A DNA stretch of 64,000 bases, from positions 806,001-870,000 of the forward strand of contig JAJQRF010000002.1 in assembly GCA_021228405.1 (NCBI GenBank), given 5' to 3'. Shown here in pieces: positions 18,901 through 27,053 of the stretch. Every line of letters begins with the position of its first letter. Position 1 is the stretch's first letter. The notes beneath the pieces are model-generated. The model saw nothing but the letters and a program-made list of their open reading frames with translations. It searched no databases and was not told where the DNA came from. A program made the position numbers and the translations under genes. The stretch is from Pyrinomonadaceae bacterium. Its GTDB lineage: Bacteria > Acidobacteriota > Blastocatellia > Pyrinomonadales > Pyrinomonadaceae.

Positions 18901-19025
18901 ACGGCTTCGAGCTGGTCATCCGAAACGATGCCCTGCCGCTTTGCATACAATCCTGTTTTAGCCCCGCTCAAACGAGCGTTACCCGATTTTGCAAACGCCT
19001 TGGTCGTAAGAGAAATTTTATTCAT
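15921..19025 (-). CDS. Sigma-54-dependent transcriptional activator with TPR sensor region
   Basis: Transcriptional activator of 1,034 residues that would remodel sigma-54 RNA polymerase at -24/-12 promoters. Residues about 40-510 are a long series of TPR helices. About 545-690 look GAF-like. About 715-945 are the AAA+ domain, with Walker A GESGTGKE, the sigma-54 contact loop GAFTGA and Walker B LFLDEVGDLP. About 990-1034 form a Fis-type helix-turn-helix (NISQVARELGLTRRGLYMKI). There is no receiver domain, so control probably works through ligand or protein binding to the TPR/GAF part. It is divergent from the GH63-like gene at 19231, a possible target. Firm call; target genes unknown. Confidence 0.93.
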   Translation of the reverse strand: MNKISLTTKAFAKSGNARLSGAKTGLYAKRQGIVSDDQLEAVFQAVEQKLTDGFSSESEKILMETIERYNHTPDNLANLKRLLSYTLETLGRYKEAIEAVRLYETEEILEKLQPETQLKVVTQLAISYNNLGESPKAVTLLKRNLKRAKADNFPSLLGIIYIALSRVYRKLNEYSISRDIAEKALNSFREEGNWLGMAESYQAIAVSHYQEGNNEKSLEYFQLAIQIIGDRSAPFMLGKVYSDMSGAYCQLHRPQDGIACLEKSIKFFEQTEHKLNSVIAYNNLGMNLMVLGDWARAEKMMKSALDVAMEANHVHVAGILDSLGELKYLRGEFAEAEELLNKAVEFANERKKEWYAIMAMRNLARCLVAEEKYSDAIEKARETIEVCKSIGEKQTLNTAGLVLAEGLLQTGDLNAYEAQLQIIEDAAPASDFFILGNIQRLRGLAALNDGDKELAVHHFSRSLTIFEAADDLYHSALAHYLIGTNLGENNAERALKHLGSATEIFTKLGVKNYLESAKKAVEKIKQRKNHKEISPEKPRPSSIVSQLLTVRLAEATASRELLFRELIAVLQQESRANKIIIAELNKEKKLYPFITHGYVPNESMELVEKFQNALLKNELKSFATKKNITFFHLKPSNAVPAYLIIAPQSGAVLNDDSSLQPLLRVVELGMDVISLREKDKSQSNDLDVSLFTSQSLMSGFIHSSPAMTALVEEVYKIRSSDVTVLVTGESGTGKELVSRAIHTISSRKDKIFIPFNCTAVPKELAEGHLFGYRKGAFTGAVTDSPGMIRAADGGTLFLDEVGDLPLDVQPKLLRFLQEGEVQPIGEKRPIKVDVRVIAATNMPLEEKVADGSFREDLYYRLNVIRLRVPPLRERRSEIPPMINYYINHYSSRFSKRDITIIPQTIDLLMVCDWDGNVRQLCNEIQRIVARAEDGEVITPEHLSPELKRNAKPLSPFGSNPTPKTIASYNSSFSSFNVGAPGGTLEAAVSQLETQMIKDSLSRHNWNISQVARELGLTRRGLYMKIDRYGIEKAA

Positions 19026-19230
19026 AATCCGTTCAGCTAAACAAAACGATTAATTTGAATCTTTTTTCAGCAGAAAATTGCCGAAAACCGCAAATTGTAA
19101 AAATTAATGAAGGGGCTGGATAATTAATATGCAATTTAGCAGAAAAAAATGCTTACGTCTATTAATTTTTTATCTAAAACCGAACCGCTAGACGCTAAAG
19201 GCAAAAGTATGACAAACTTTTAGGAAAAAT

Positions 19231-21978
19231 ATGACGGATAAAACATTGAAAGCAGAAGAAATAAGGCTCGCAGAGTGTATTAATAAAAAAAATGATTGGA
19301 AAACGTGGGGCTGTTACGTTTCCGAACGCGCCTGGGGCACTGTCCGCGAAGATTATTCGGCGGACGGCGCGGCTTGGGATTATTTTCCGTTTGAACAAGC
19401 GCACCTCAAAGCCTATCGCTGGAACGAAGACGGCATCGCCGGAATCTGCGACCGCAAACAGAACATCTGCTTCGCCGTTTCGCTCTGGAACGGGAAAGAC
19501 GAAATTCTCAAGGAAAGACTTTACGGGCTCGGCGGCAACGAAGGCGTGCACGGCGAAGACGTGAAGGAATATTATTTTTACCTCGACAACACGCCGACGC
19601 ATTCGTATATGAAATTTCTCTACAAATATCCGCAGAGCGAATTTCCGTATCGATTGCTTCGCGAAGAAAACCGCAAACGCAACAAAACTCAAGCTGAATA
19701 CGAACTGCTCGACACCGGAATTTTCGATGAGAACAAATATTTCGACGTGTTTATCGAATATGCCAAAGCCGATACCGAAGACATTTGCATAAAGATCACG
19801 GTTTGCAACCGCGCCGAAGAAGCCGCGCCGCTTCATATTTTGCCGACCGTTTGGTTTCGCAACACTTGGAGTTGGACTGAAAATGCGGAAAAACCCGTTT
19901 TGGAACAGATAAAGACCGAAACGGAAAATATTTCGCAAATTCGCCTCGAATCGGAAAAGATCGGCGAATATCTTCTGACCTGCGCCGATTCCGCAAATCT
20001 GCTTTTTTGCGAGAACGAAACGAATTATCAAAAAATTTACGGCGGCGCAAACAAAAACGATTTTGCCAAAGACGGCATCAATGATTTTGTCGTGAACGGC
20101 AACGAAGAAGCCGTCAATCCTGAAAAAATCGGCACGAAAGCGGCGGCGCAATACGTTTTCGAGATCGCGCCAAAATCTTGCGAAACCGTTTATTTAAGAT
20201 TTCATAAAAACGCTCTGAACGATTTTTCGACACGCGCGGAATTTGTCGAAAACTGCGAGTCGGTTTTTCGGCAAAGAATCGATGAAGCCGACGATTTTTA
20301 CCGCGGAATCATCCCCGAAAATCTCTCCGACGATGCCAAAAACGTTCAGCGTCAGGCACTTGCGGGAATGCTCTGGGCGAAGCAGTTTTATCATTACGTC
20401 GTTAAAGAATGGCTCGACGGCGATCCGGCATTTTCGCCGCCGCCCAAACAAAGGAAAAAAGCCCGAAATTGTGAATGGACGCATCTTTACAACGACGATG
20501 TCGTTTCGATGCCCGATAAATGGGAATATCCGTGGTATGCGGCGTGGGATTTGGCGTTTCACTGCATTCCGCTTGCGATCGTCGATGCGGATTTTGCCAA
20601 ACGTCAGTTAATCTTGCTTTTACGCGAATGGTATATGCACCCGAACGGGCAAATTCCCGCGTATGAATGGGCTTTCGGCGACGTAAATCCGCCGGTTCAC
20701 GCTTGGGCGGCGTTGCGCGTTTACCAGATCGAAGCGAAACGCAAAGGCAAAGCCGACCGCGCATTTCTCGAAAGGGTGTTTCACAAACTGCTTTTGAATT
20801 TTACGTGGTGGGTAAATCGAAAGGACGCGGAAGGCAACAATGTCTTTGAAGGCGGATTTTTGGGTTTGGACAACATCGGCGTTTTCGACCGCAGTAAACC
20901 TTTGCCGAGCGGTTTTGTCGAACAATCCGACGGCACTTCGTGGATGGCGATGTTTTGTTTGAATATGCTCGCGATTGCGATGGAACTTGCGAAAGACGAC
21001 AAGGTTTACGAAGACGTGGCGAGCAAATTTTTCGAGCATTTCGTTTATATTTCCGACGCGATGAACAACGTCGGCAACGAAAATACCGAGCTTTGGAACG
21101 AACGCGACGGATTTTATTATGACGTTCTGCATCTGCCCGATCAGCGAAACGTGCCGATCAAACTGCGTTCGATGGTCGGTTTGATTCCGCTTTTCGCCGT
21201 CGAAACGCTCGAAAAGGAATGGCTTGAAAATTTTCCCGACTTCAAACGCCGCACCGAATGGTTCATCAAAAACCGCCCCGATCTGACCGACGACATTTCG
21301 TGTATGCAAAAGGAAGGAAGGGAAAACCGCCATCTGCTGGCGATCGTCAATCCCGACCGTCTGCGGCGCATTTTGCGCGTGATGCTTTCGGAAACCGAGT
21401 TTCTTTCTGATTACGGAATTCGTGCTCTTTCGCGGATTTACAAAGCGAATCCGTATGTTTTTCAGACCGACGGAATGCAGATGTCGGTCGAATACGAGCC
21501 TGCCGAATCGCGCAGCGGAATGTTCGGCGGAAACTCGAACTGGCGCGGTCCGATCTGGTTTCCCGTCAATTTTCTGCTCATCGAATCGCTTCAAAAATTC
21601 GATTTTTATTACGGCGACGAATTCAAAGTCGAATTTCCGACGGGTTCGGGAAATATGATGAATTTATGGGACGTTTCGCAGGAACTTTCGCGCCGTTTGT
21701 CGTGCATTTTCCTACGCGACGAAGACGGCAACCGCGCCGTGCACGGCAATTTCGAGAAGTTTCAAACCGATGAAAACTGGCGCGATTACATTCTTTTTTA
21801 CGAATATTTTCACGGCGACCGCGGATGCGGACTCGGCGCGAGTCATCAAACGGGCTGGACTGGTTTGATCGGGAAACTTTTACAGCAGATCGGCGAATAT
21901 GAGCACGAAAATCGCGGAATTAATATGGAAACAGCGATGCGCGAACGGTTTGCATCTAATCAGGACAACTCTGAATAA
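19231..21978 (+). CDS. GH63-like (MGH1-type) glycoside hydrolase
   Basis: Protein of 915 residues of the bacterial GH63-related glucosidase group. The conserved start ([21 protein letters not shown], in the first 50 residues) and the (alpha/alpha)6 barrel region with [13 protein letters not shown] (about 429-441), DGTSWMAMF and [13 protein letters not shown] (about 770-782) support this. Relatives cleave alpha-glucosyl or mannosyl-glycerate-type substrates; the precise substrate is not evident. There is no signal peptide, so it probably acts in the cytoplasm. An AGGA lies 7 bases before the ATG. It is divergent from the sigma-54 activator, with 205 bases between. Confidence 0.86.
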   Translation: MTDKTLKAEEIRLAECINKKNDWKTWGCYVSERAWGTVREDYSADGAAWDYFPFEQAHLKAYRWNEDGIAGICDRKQNICFAVSLWNGKDEILKERLYGLGGNEGVHGEDVKEYYFYLDNTPTHSYMKFLYKYPQSEFPYRLLREENRKRNKTQAEYELLDTGIFDENKYFDVFIEYAKADTEDICIKITVCNRAEEAAPLHILPTVWFRNTWSWTENAEKPVLEQIKTETENISQIRLESEKIGEYLLTCADSANLLFCENETNYQKIYGGANKNDFAKDGINDFVVNGNEEAVNPEKIGTKAAAQYVFEIAPKSCETVYLRFHKNALNDFSTRAEFVENCESVFRQRIDEADDFYRGIIPENLSDDAKNVQRQALAGMLWAKQFYHYVVKEWLDGDPAFSPPPKQRKKARNCEWTHLYNDDVVSMPDKWEYPWYAAWDLAFHCIPLAIVDADFAKRQLILLLREWYMHPNGQIPAYEWAFGDVNPPVHAWAALRVYQIEAKRKGKADRAFLERVFHKLLLNFTWWVNRKDAEGNNVFEGGFLGLDNIGVFDRSKPLPSGFVEQSDGTSWMAMFCLNMLAIAMELAKDDKVYEDVASKFFEHFVYISDAMNNVGNENTELWNERDGFYYDVLHLPDQRNVPIKLRSMVGLIPLFAVETLEKEWLENFPDFKRRTEWFIKNRPDLTDDISCMQKEGRENRHLLAIVNPDRLRRILRVMLSETEFLSDYGIRALSRIYKANPYVFQTDGMQMSVEYEPAESRSGMFGGNSNWRGPIWFPVNFLLIESLQKFDFYYGDEFKVEFPTGSGNMMNLWDVSQELSRRLSCIFLRDEDGNRAVHGNFEKFQTDENWRDYILFYEYFHGDRGCGLGASHQTGWTGLIGKLLQQIGEYEHENRGINMETAMRERFASNQDNSE

Positions 21979-22066
21979 ACGTGCAATAACGGTCTTTAAT
22001 CGATTATTATAAAATGGATCAATCGTTAATTTGGCAGAGTTTTTTGGATACAAGCGGGGAAAGAAA

Positions 22067-23641
22067 ATGAAAACGACGATATTTTTAGCTTTATTTTTTA
22101 CTTTAAGCATAAATCTTTGGGGACAAAGTGTGTGCTTATCGCCCGAAGAAGCGAAAAAGATCATCGAATCATTTAATTCGCCCTTGCCGATTTCCGAGAA
22201 CATAAAAATTCGCAAAGAACTGCTTGCAATGCGGCTTGAACGCGAAACGCTGAACGAAAAGATTACTGCCGACACGACCAGAAATCAAAATCTCGTTCCC
22301 GAAGCCAATCAGCTCGGCGAAAAACATCTGGCGCGGGTTTGTCAAATAATCAAGGAAAACGGCTGGCTCACGAGGGAATCGCTCAAAGAAGACGGTTTCG
22401 AGGCATTGCTTTTTCTCGTTTCAAACAATAAAAATCTCAATGCCCAACGCGAACTTTTTCCCGTTTTTGCCGAAGCCGCAAAAAAAAAGCTGGTCGGAAA
22501 ACCTTTTATTGCTTCGATGATCGACAGCATCCGCGTCGGCGCGAGATTGCCGCAAATATTCGGAACACAAGCAGTTATCAGAAATAATGTCGTTTATTTT
22601 TACCCGCTTTTGAACGAAGAAAAAATCGACGAATGGCGAAAAGAATACGAAATGAGTTCGTTCAGAGATGAGGTTCTCGATTTTGAACAGCGTTATGCGA
22701 TGCCGGTTTTGAAATCGCATCGACCGCCGCTTATGTTACAAGCGAAAAACGGGAAGGACAGTGACACAGCGATTTTAGGAATTTCCGAAGATGACACCGA
22801 CACGCTCAAGATCGATACAAAGTTGGTCAATCTCAACGTCAGCGTTTTCACGCAAGACCTGAAAACTCCGAGCGGTTTGGCTCTTACCAAAGATGATTTT
22901 GCGGTTTCGGAAAACGGTGTCGAGCAGGAAATATCGTTCTTTTCAAACACCGATCAGCCTTTCGATCTGGTTTTACTGCTTGATTTTTCGGCTTCGACCG
23001 AAGAGAAAAGAGGAATGATAAAGAAATCTGCGCAGCGTTTCGTTGAGCTTGCGCGACCGACCGACCGCATCGCCGTCGTCGTCTTTGCGACCGATATTGT
23101 CGCCGTTTCAGAGTTAACGAACGACAAGAAAGCCTTGAATCAAAAAATAAAAGATATAAAAATAAACGGCGGTTCGCCGATCTGGGATTCGGTTCGATAT
23201 GTTTACGACAATATTTTCAAGGAAAAAAATCCGAACCGCCGGACGGCAATCGTAATGATGACGGACGGCGAAGATTACTCGCTGAAAACGACTTTCGCAG
23301 ATTTGATGGAAACCGTCAGACGCAACGACACGACGATCTTTCCCGTTTATTTAGGCAAAGAGCGGTCTTCCGGCAGTTGGCGCGACCGCGGCATCCGCAA
23401 ATGGCAGCAAACGCTTTCGATGCTTTCCGAGGAAAGCGGCGGGCAGTTTTACAAAGCAAAGGATGTGAAGGATTTAAGCGCGATCTATGCGGAAGTCATC
23501 AAAAATCTCGGACAAATTTACAGTATCGGCTACGAACCGAAAAACGAAATGCGTGACGGCGGTTGGCGCACGTTATCGGTTAAAATAAAAAATCAGCCGA
23601 ATCTGATTACAAAGACAAGGCAAGGTTATTACGCAAATTAA
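22067..23641 (+). CDS. Secreted VWFA protein, Acidobacterial type
   Basis: Exported protein of 524 residues. Residues about 1-20 are a signal peptide. The N-terminal 200 residues are helical and unassigned. Residues about 265-300 (LVNLNVSVFTQD, LTKDDFAVSENG) are the short beta domain that precedes the VWA fold in this Acidobacteriota-enriched family. The VWA domain follows, with metal-site motif DFSAS and MTDGEDYS. The fold binds protein ligands through a metal ion. ATG 22067 is preferred over TTG 22031 because GGGGAAAG precedes it and the signal peptide starts there. The next gene begins 4 bases after the stop, so the two are probably co-transcribed. Ligand unknown. Confidence 0.86.
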   Translation: MKTTIFLALFFTLSINLWGQSVCLSPEEAKKIIESFNSPLPISENIKIRKELLAMRLERETLNEKITADTTRNQNLVPEANQLGEKHLARVCQIIKENGWLTRESLKEDGFEALLFLVSNNKNLNAQRELFPVFAEAAKKKLVGKPFIASMIDSIRVGARLPQIFGTQAVIRNNVVYFYPLLNEEKIDEWRKEYEMSSFRDEVLDFEQRYAMPVLKSHRPPLMLQAKNGKDSDTAILGISEDDTDTLKIDTKLVNLNVSVFTQDLKTPSGLALTKDDFAVSENGVEQEISFFSNTDQPFDLVLLLDFSASTEEKRGMIKKSAQRFVELARPTDRIAVVVFATDIVAVSELTNDKKALNQKIKDIKINGGSPIWDSVRYVYDNIFKEKNPNRRTAIVMMTDGEDYSLKTTFADLMETVRRNDTTIFPVYLGKERSSGSWRDRGIRKWQQTLSMLSEESGGQFYKAKDVKDLSAIYAEVIKNLGQIYSIGYEPKNEMRDGGWRTLSVKIKNQPNLITKTRQGYYAN

Positions 23642-23645
23642 AATT

Positions 23646-24149
23646 ATGGCGGTTATCAGACATCATCTTGAATCATTGAAACAAAAGATTTTCGCATCTT
23701 TTGAAAATGTTCCTTATCCGAAAGGACGAATCGCGCCGCACGAATGCGCCGAATGTGAGGAAGTTTGCCAAACGTTCAAAAATAAAAATTGGAAAACCAT
23801 TGCGCCCGAAATTCTGGAAGAATATAACGGTGTCATTCCGTTGTTTTCCCCTGAAGCCTTTCAATATTTTTTGCCCGCTTATTTGATTTATTCGTTAAAT
23901 AATTTTCACGAAGACGACACCGTTTGTCAATTTACGGTCTATTCGATCACGCCTAGCAACAAAGATATAAATGAATCGCTCGCTTATCGGCGTTCAAAAT
24001 TCGTGCATTTTTCGTTCGAGCAAATGAGTTGTATTTACGAATTTTTAGACCTTGCGCGAATCGATGAGAATTTTAAAAATTCTGCCAAAGAAATTTCAAT
24101 CGGCAGACAGAATCTAAAGGAATTTATTGACCCGAATTTTATAAAATAA
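23646..24149 (+). CDS. DUF6714-like protein
   Basis: Soluble protein of 167 residues. The pattern resembles DUF6714: an N-terminal helix ending in AFxNVPYP-like residues, a Cys pair in HECAECEEVC (about 33-42), a W-based segment, then LPAYLIYSLNNF (about 78-89). No catalytic motif is visible; the C-x2-C-x3-C cluster could bind metal or be incidental. It begins 4 bases after the VWA stop and ends 5 bases before the dehydrogenase gene, so the three look like one transcript. Function unknown. Confidence 0.65.
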   Translation: MAVIRHHLESLKQKIFASFENVPYPKGRIAPHECAECEEVCQTFKNKNWKTIAPEILEEYNGVIPLFSPEAFQYFLPAYLIYSLNNFHEDDTVCQFTVYSITPSNKDINESLAYRRSKFVHFSFEQMSCIYEFLDLARIDENFKNSAKEISIGRQNLKEFIDPNFIK

Positions 24150-24154
24150 AAACT

Positions 24155-25273
24155 ATGAAAGCAGTTGCAGTTATTCCGAAAAAGGAAAAATCGGTTCATC
24201 TGGTCGAGATGGAAAAACCGAAATTGGATGAAATCAAAAACGGTCGCGGCGTTCTTGTCGAAGTTTTGCGCGTCGGTGCGTGCGGAACGGATCGTGAAAT
24301 AAACAATGCCGAATACGGCGTTGCGCCCGAAGGTTTTGAATTTCTCGTGCTCGGACACGAAAATTTCGGTCGCGTCGTTGAGGTGAGCGAAAACGTCAAG
24401 GAACTTCAAAAAGGCGATTTTGTTGTCGCAACTGTGCGTCGTCCGTTCGGTGCAAGCATTTACGACAAGATCGGTCAGCAGGATTTTACGACCGACGCGG
24501 AATATTGGGAACGCGGAATTTCGCGTCTGCACGGTTATATGGCGGAATTTTACGTCGAAAATGCCGATTTCCTCGTTAAGATACCGCCGAAAATTGCGGA
24601 AATCGCCGTTCTGCTCGAACCGCTTTCGATCATCGAAAAAGGTTTGAAGCAAGCCGAGGACATTCAAAAACGGCTCGACATCTGGCAACCGAAAACCGCC
24701 GCCGTTTTGGGAACGGGCAACGTCGGGCTTCTGACGATAATGGCTTTACGGATGCGCGGTTTTGAGGTTCACGGTTTCGGCAAACAGGCGCGTGAAGGCT
24801 ATCTGAACGCCCAACTTTGCGAAGCGATCGGCGCGACTTACGATTCGACCGACGGACTTTCCATCGTAAATTCGGTCGAAAAATACGGCGAATACGATCT
24901 GATTTTTGAATGCACGGGCTATTCGCCGATAATTTTCGATGCAATGCAGAGTTTGAACGAAAACGGTATTTTAATTCTCGCTTCCGTGACCGGCGGCGAG
25001 CGCAAAACCGATGCCGTTCCGTCCGACAAAATAAATCAGGAATTCGTTCTGGGAAACCGCGCGATGGTCGGAACGGTCAATGCAAACCGCGAACATTTTG
25101 AAATGGGCGTAAAGGATTTGGCTCTCTGCGAAGCGATGTATGAAGGCTGGCTGGCGCGAATGTTGACACACAAAGTTTCGGGTTTGGAGAATTATGAAAA
25201 GGTTTTTGAAATATTAGAAAATTCAGGAAAATACAACGCGATCAAAACATTTTTTGAGGTTAATAAGATTTAA
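24155..25273 (+). CDS. Zinc-dependent glucose/alcohol dehydrogenase family protein
   Basis: Oxidoreductase of 372 residues in the medium-chain dehydrogenase superfamily, most like glucose 1-dehydrogenases of the archaeal/Thermoplasma group. Zinc ligands are in GACGTDR (Cys near residue 42) and LGHENFG (about 67-73). The nucleotide fold has AVLGTGNVGLLTIMA (about 186-200). It would oxidise glucose or a related sugar to the lactone with NAD(P). Length and N- and C-terminal segments fit the Glu_dehyd family. It follows the DUF6714-like gene by 5 bases. The substrate remains inferred. Confidence 0.82.
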   Translation: MKAVAVIPKKEKSVHLVEMEKPKLDEIKNGRGVLVEVLRVGACGTDREINNAEYGVAPEGFEFLVLGHENFGRVVEVSENVKELQKGDFVVATVRRPFGASIYDKIGQQDFTTDAEYWERGISRLHGYMAEFYVENADFLVKIPPKIAEIAVLLEPLSIIEKGLKQAEDIQKRLDIWQPKTAAVLGTGNVGLLTIMALRMRGFEVHGFGKQAREGYLNAQLCEAIGATYDSTDGLSIVNSVEKYGEYDLIFECTGYSPIIFDAMQSLNENGILILASVTGGERKTDAVPSDKINQEFVLGNRAMVGTVNANREHFEMGVKDLALCEAMYEGWLARMLTHKVSGLENYEKVFEILENSGKYNAIKTFFEVNKI

Positions 25274-25276
25274 TTT

Positions 25277-25349
25277 AGCCACGAACAGACACGAAAAAAC
25301 ACAAAATAAAATATTATTTTTTCGTGAATTTTCGTGTCTGTTCGTGGCT
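25277..25349. repeat. 21-bp perfect inverted repeat before clpS
   Basis: Arms 25277-25297 (AGCCACGAACAGACACG...) and 25329-25349 are exact reverse complements around 31 AT-rich bases. It may end the dehydrogenase transcript. The wording belongs to a type dispersed between genes in many bacteria and is related to the element at 50302-50389. Confidence 0.85.
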
Positions 25350-25377
25350 GATTCTTCTTTGTGGTAAATTTTTATTT

Positions 25378-25695
25378 ATGCCCGAATTTCCAGACAGTGA
25401 GCACGACGGCGCGGTTTTGACCGAAAGCGAAACCAAAGTCGAAAAGCCGAAAATGTTCAAAGTTATATTGCATAACGACAATTTTACGACGATGGATTTC
25501 GTCATTTTTATCTTGAAACACGTATTTTTGAAAGGCGACATCGAAGCTATCAGCATAATGCTGAAAGTTCATAACGAAGGCATCGGCATTGCGGGCGTTT
25601 ACCCGTATGAGATCGCTAATATGAAAGCCGAAAAAGCAATGAATTTGTCCAAAGCGCACGAATTTCCGCTTCTTTGCACGGTCGAAGAGGAATAA
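25378..25695 (+). CDS. clpS: ATP-dependent Clp protease adaptor ClpS
   Basis: N-end-rule adaptor of 105 residues that hands substrates to the ClpA unfoldase. The core reads KVILHNDNFTTMDFVI (about 27-42), with the N/D residues that grip the N-terminal amino group, then a helix ending in FLLKGD-like residues and the conserved VHNEGIGIAGVYPYEIA (about 66-82). The C-terminus ends in CTVEEE, as in typical ClpS. ATG 25378 is chosen because upstream in-frame codons lie in the inverted repeat. clpA lies 1.4 kb downstream in the same direction, separated by two small genes. Confidence 0.93.
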   Translation: MPEFPDSEHDGAVLTESETKVEKPKMFKVILHNDNFTTMDFVIFILKHVFLKGDIEAISIMLKVHNEGIGIAGVYPYEIANMKAEKAMNLSKAHEFPLLCTVEEE

Positions 25696-25819
25696 AATGA
25701 ATTTTGCGGCGGTATTTAATTGAGCGCAAATTTACTTGAATCTGTTTTATCATGCTTTCTTTGATTTGTTTCAGTCCATCGAACCGAAAGGAGAACTTTA
25801 TCTGTAACCTTAAGACGAA

Positions 25820-26134
25820 ATGAACAGACATTTGCAAAATTTTTTTACAGTCTTTCGTTCGGTTGAGGATGAGGCTGATGCGGGGTGGGAAAAATGGTCT
25901 GAAGAACAAAAAAACAAATTGAAATTAAGTGAAGAAATCCCGCCGCCGTGGATTGTTTTTCCAAACAGTTCGCCGATCTACGGTTGGAATCAGGGTTATC
26001 AGGAAGCGTGGAAAAATAATGTTTGGACGATCTTTTGGCACAAATTAGTCGGTGCGGAAAAAGTAGATTACTTAAATCGTTGGAAACCGCCTTCTGAAGA
26101 ATGGCGTGAAACTATAACGATTTATTGGAAATAA
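25820..26134 (+). CDS. Tryptophan-rich hypothetical protein
   Basis: Protein of 104 residues that I do not recognise. It contains ten tryptophans, many in short W-x motifs (GWEKW, PPPWIVF, GWNQGYQEAWKNNVW), and no signal peptide or membrane segment. The composition suggests a compact soluble fold. It lies between clpS and clpA in the same direction. The ribosome site is weak, but the codon use matches the neighbours, so it is probably real. Confidence 0.55.
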   Translation: MNRHLQNFFTVFRSVEDEADAGWEKWSEEQKNKLKLSEEIPPPWIVFPNSSPIYGWNQGYQEAWKNNVWTIFWHKLVGAEKVDYLNRWKPPSEEWRETITIYWK

Positions 26135-26254
26135 ACCGAAAAATTTTTCTGAGTGTCGGCAATAGAAGAATATTTTGTTGAATTTGTCGATATTATTTGA
26201 ATTAGATCGGTAAACATTTGCCGTTAAAACCAATCTCAAGGGAGATAGATCGAT

Positions 26255-26962
26255 ATGTCGGGAAAACGATTTTCAAATAAGCTGAAATTTTTGTATTTTT
26301 TGCTTCTGGGCATAACTTTCTCCGTTTTGCTCACAGCCAATCCGATTTTCGGACAATCTGGACGGCGCACGCAGACCAAACCGTTACCGGCACCGATACC
26401 GGAAGCCGCGCCCGAAAAGAAAACGCCCGCGCCGAAGCCCGTTTGGAAACCTGAGATTTCCTTGAAAATCGTCAGCAATATTCAAACGCCGGTTTACAAC
26501 CGGATTCCTTTTCCCGAAAAAATGTTGCAATGGCTCAGAGAACGTCTTGAGAGTTCCAGACTTTTGGAAGTCAAGTCGCAACACACGGGTTCGATGAAAG
26601 ACGCAAAAAAGATGGCTGAAAAAGCGACCGAAGAATATGTTGTTTTCGTCGATCTGGATGAAAACATATATGCGGCAGGCACGCCGCCGCAACTTAGCAG
26701 GGAATGGGACGGCGAAATGTGGATCAGTTTTTCCGTTTTCGCTCCGCAAAATGCGAAAGCGAAACAATCGGGCAGGGCGTATCTGAAACCCGAATTGTTG
26801 CGGGGCAGAGGCATTTTGAGCAGTCGCACCGCGTCTTGTTACCCGACCTTGACCGATTCGGATTATTTGCTCTGGCAGGCTAGTTTCGAGGCAGGGGAAA
26901 AAATCATTGCGGGTTTCGGTTTTCCTGTTCCGGCGGCTAAATGCGGCGGACAGGGGAATTAG
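26255..26962 (+). CDS. Secreted protein with proline-rich linker, function unknown
   Basis: Protein of 235 residues. Residues about 1-34 are a signal peptide (hydrophobic core, cleavage near FGQS). Residues about 40-66 are a Pro/Ala/Lys linker typical of proteins that cross or bind the cell wall. The C-terminal 165 residues form a mixed alpha/beta domain (VVFVDLDENIYAAG, MWISFSVFAPQ) without a family I recognise; the repeated-strand pattern suggests a periplasmic protein. GGGAG lies about 14 bases before the ATG. It lies just upstream of clpA, but the extended -10 site there suggests a separate promoter for clpA. Confidence 0.65.
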   Translation: MSGKRFSNKLKFLYFLLLGITFSVLLTANPIFGQSGRRTQTKPLPAPIPEAAPEKKTPAPKPVWKPEISLKIVSNIQTPVYNRIPFPEKMLQWLRERLESSRLLEVKSQHTGSMKDAKKMAEKATEEYVVFVDLDENIYAAGTPPQLSREWDGEMWISFSVFAPQNAKAKQSGRAYLKPELLRGRGILSSRTASCYPTLTDSDYLLWQASFEAGEKIIAGFGFPVPAAKCGGQGN

Positions 26963-27022
26963 GATGAGAGATTAAAAAAAACGTCTGCGCCGGAAAAAAT
27001 CGGGCGTTTTGAGTGTTGCTAT

Positions 27023-27031
27023 TGGTATAAT
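27023..27031 (+). promoter_or_regulatory. Extended -10 promoter of clpA
   Basis: TGGTATAAT contains a perfect TATAAT (27026-27031) preceded by the TGn extension. It is 22 bases before the clpA ATG. No clear -35 hexamer is visible, which extended -10 promoters tolerate. Confidence 0.55.
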
Positions 27032-27053
27032 CAAAATATAGATTTGCAGTTTT

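Noticed and set aside
19026-19230. Possible sigma-54 promoter before the GH63-like gene
   Set aside because: A GG and GC pair near 19115-19135 is spaced 11 bases rather than the required 10, and the rest of the consensus is absent.
22031-22066. TTG start for the VWA protein
   Set aside because: ATG 22067 has a strong GGGGAAAG ribosome site and begins the signal peptide directly.
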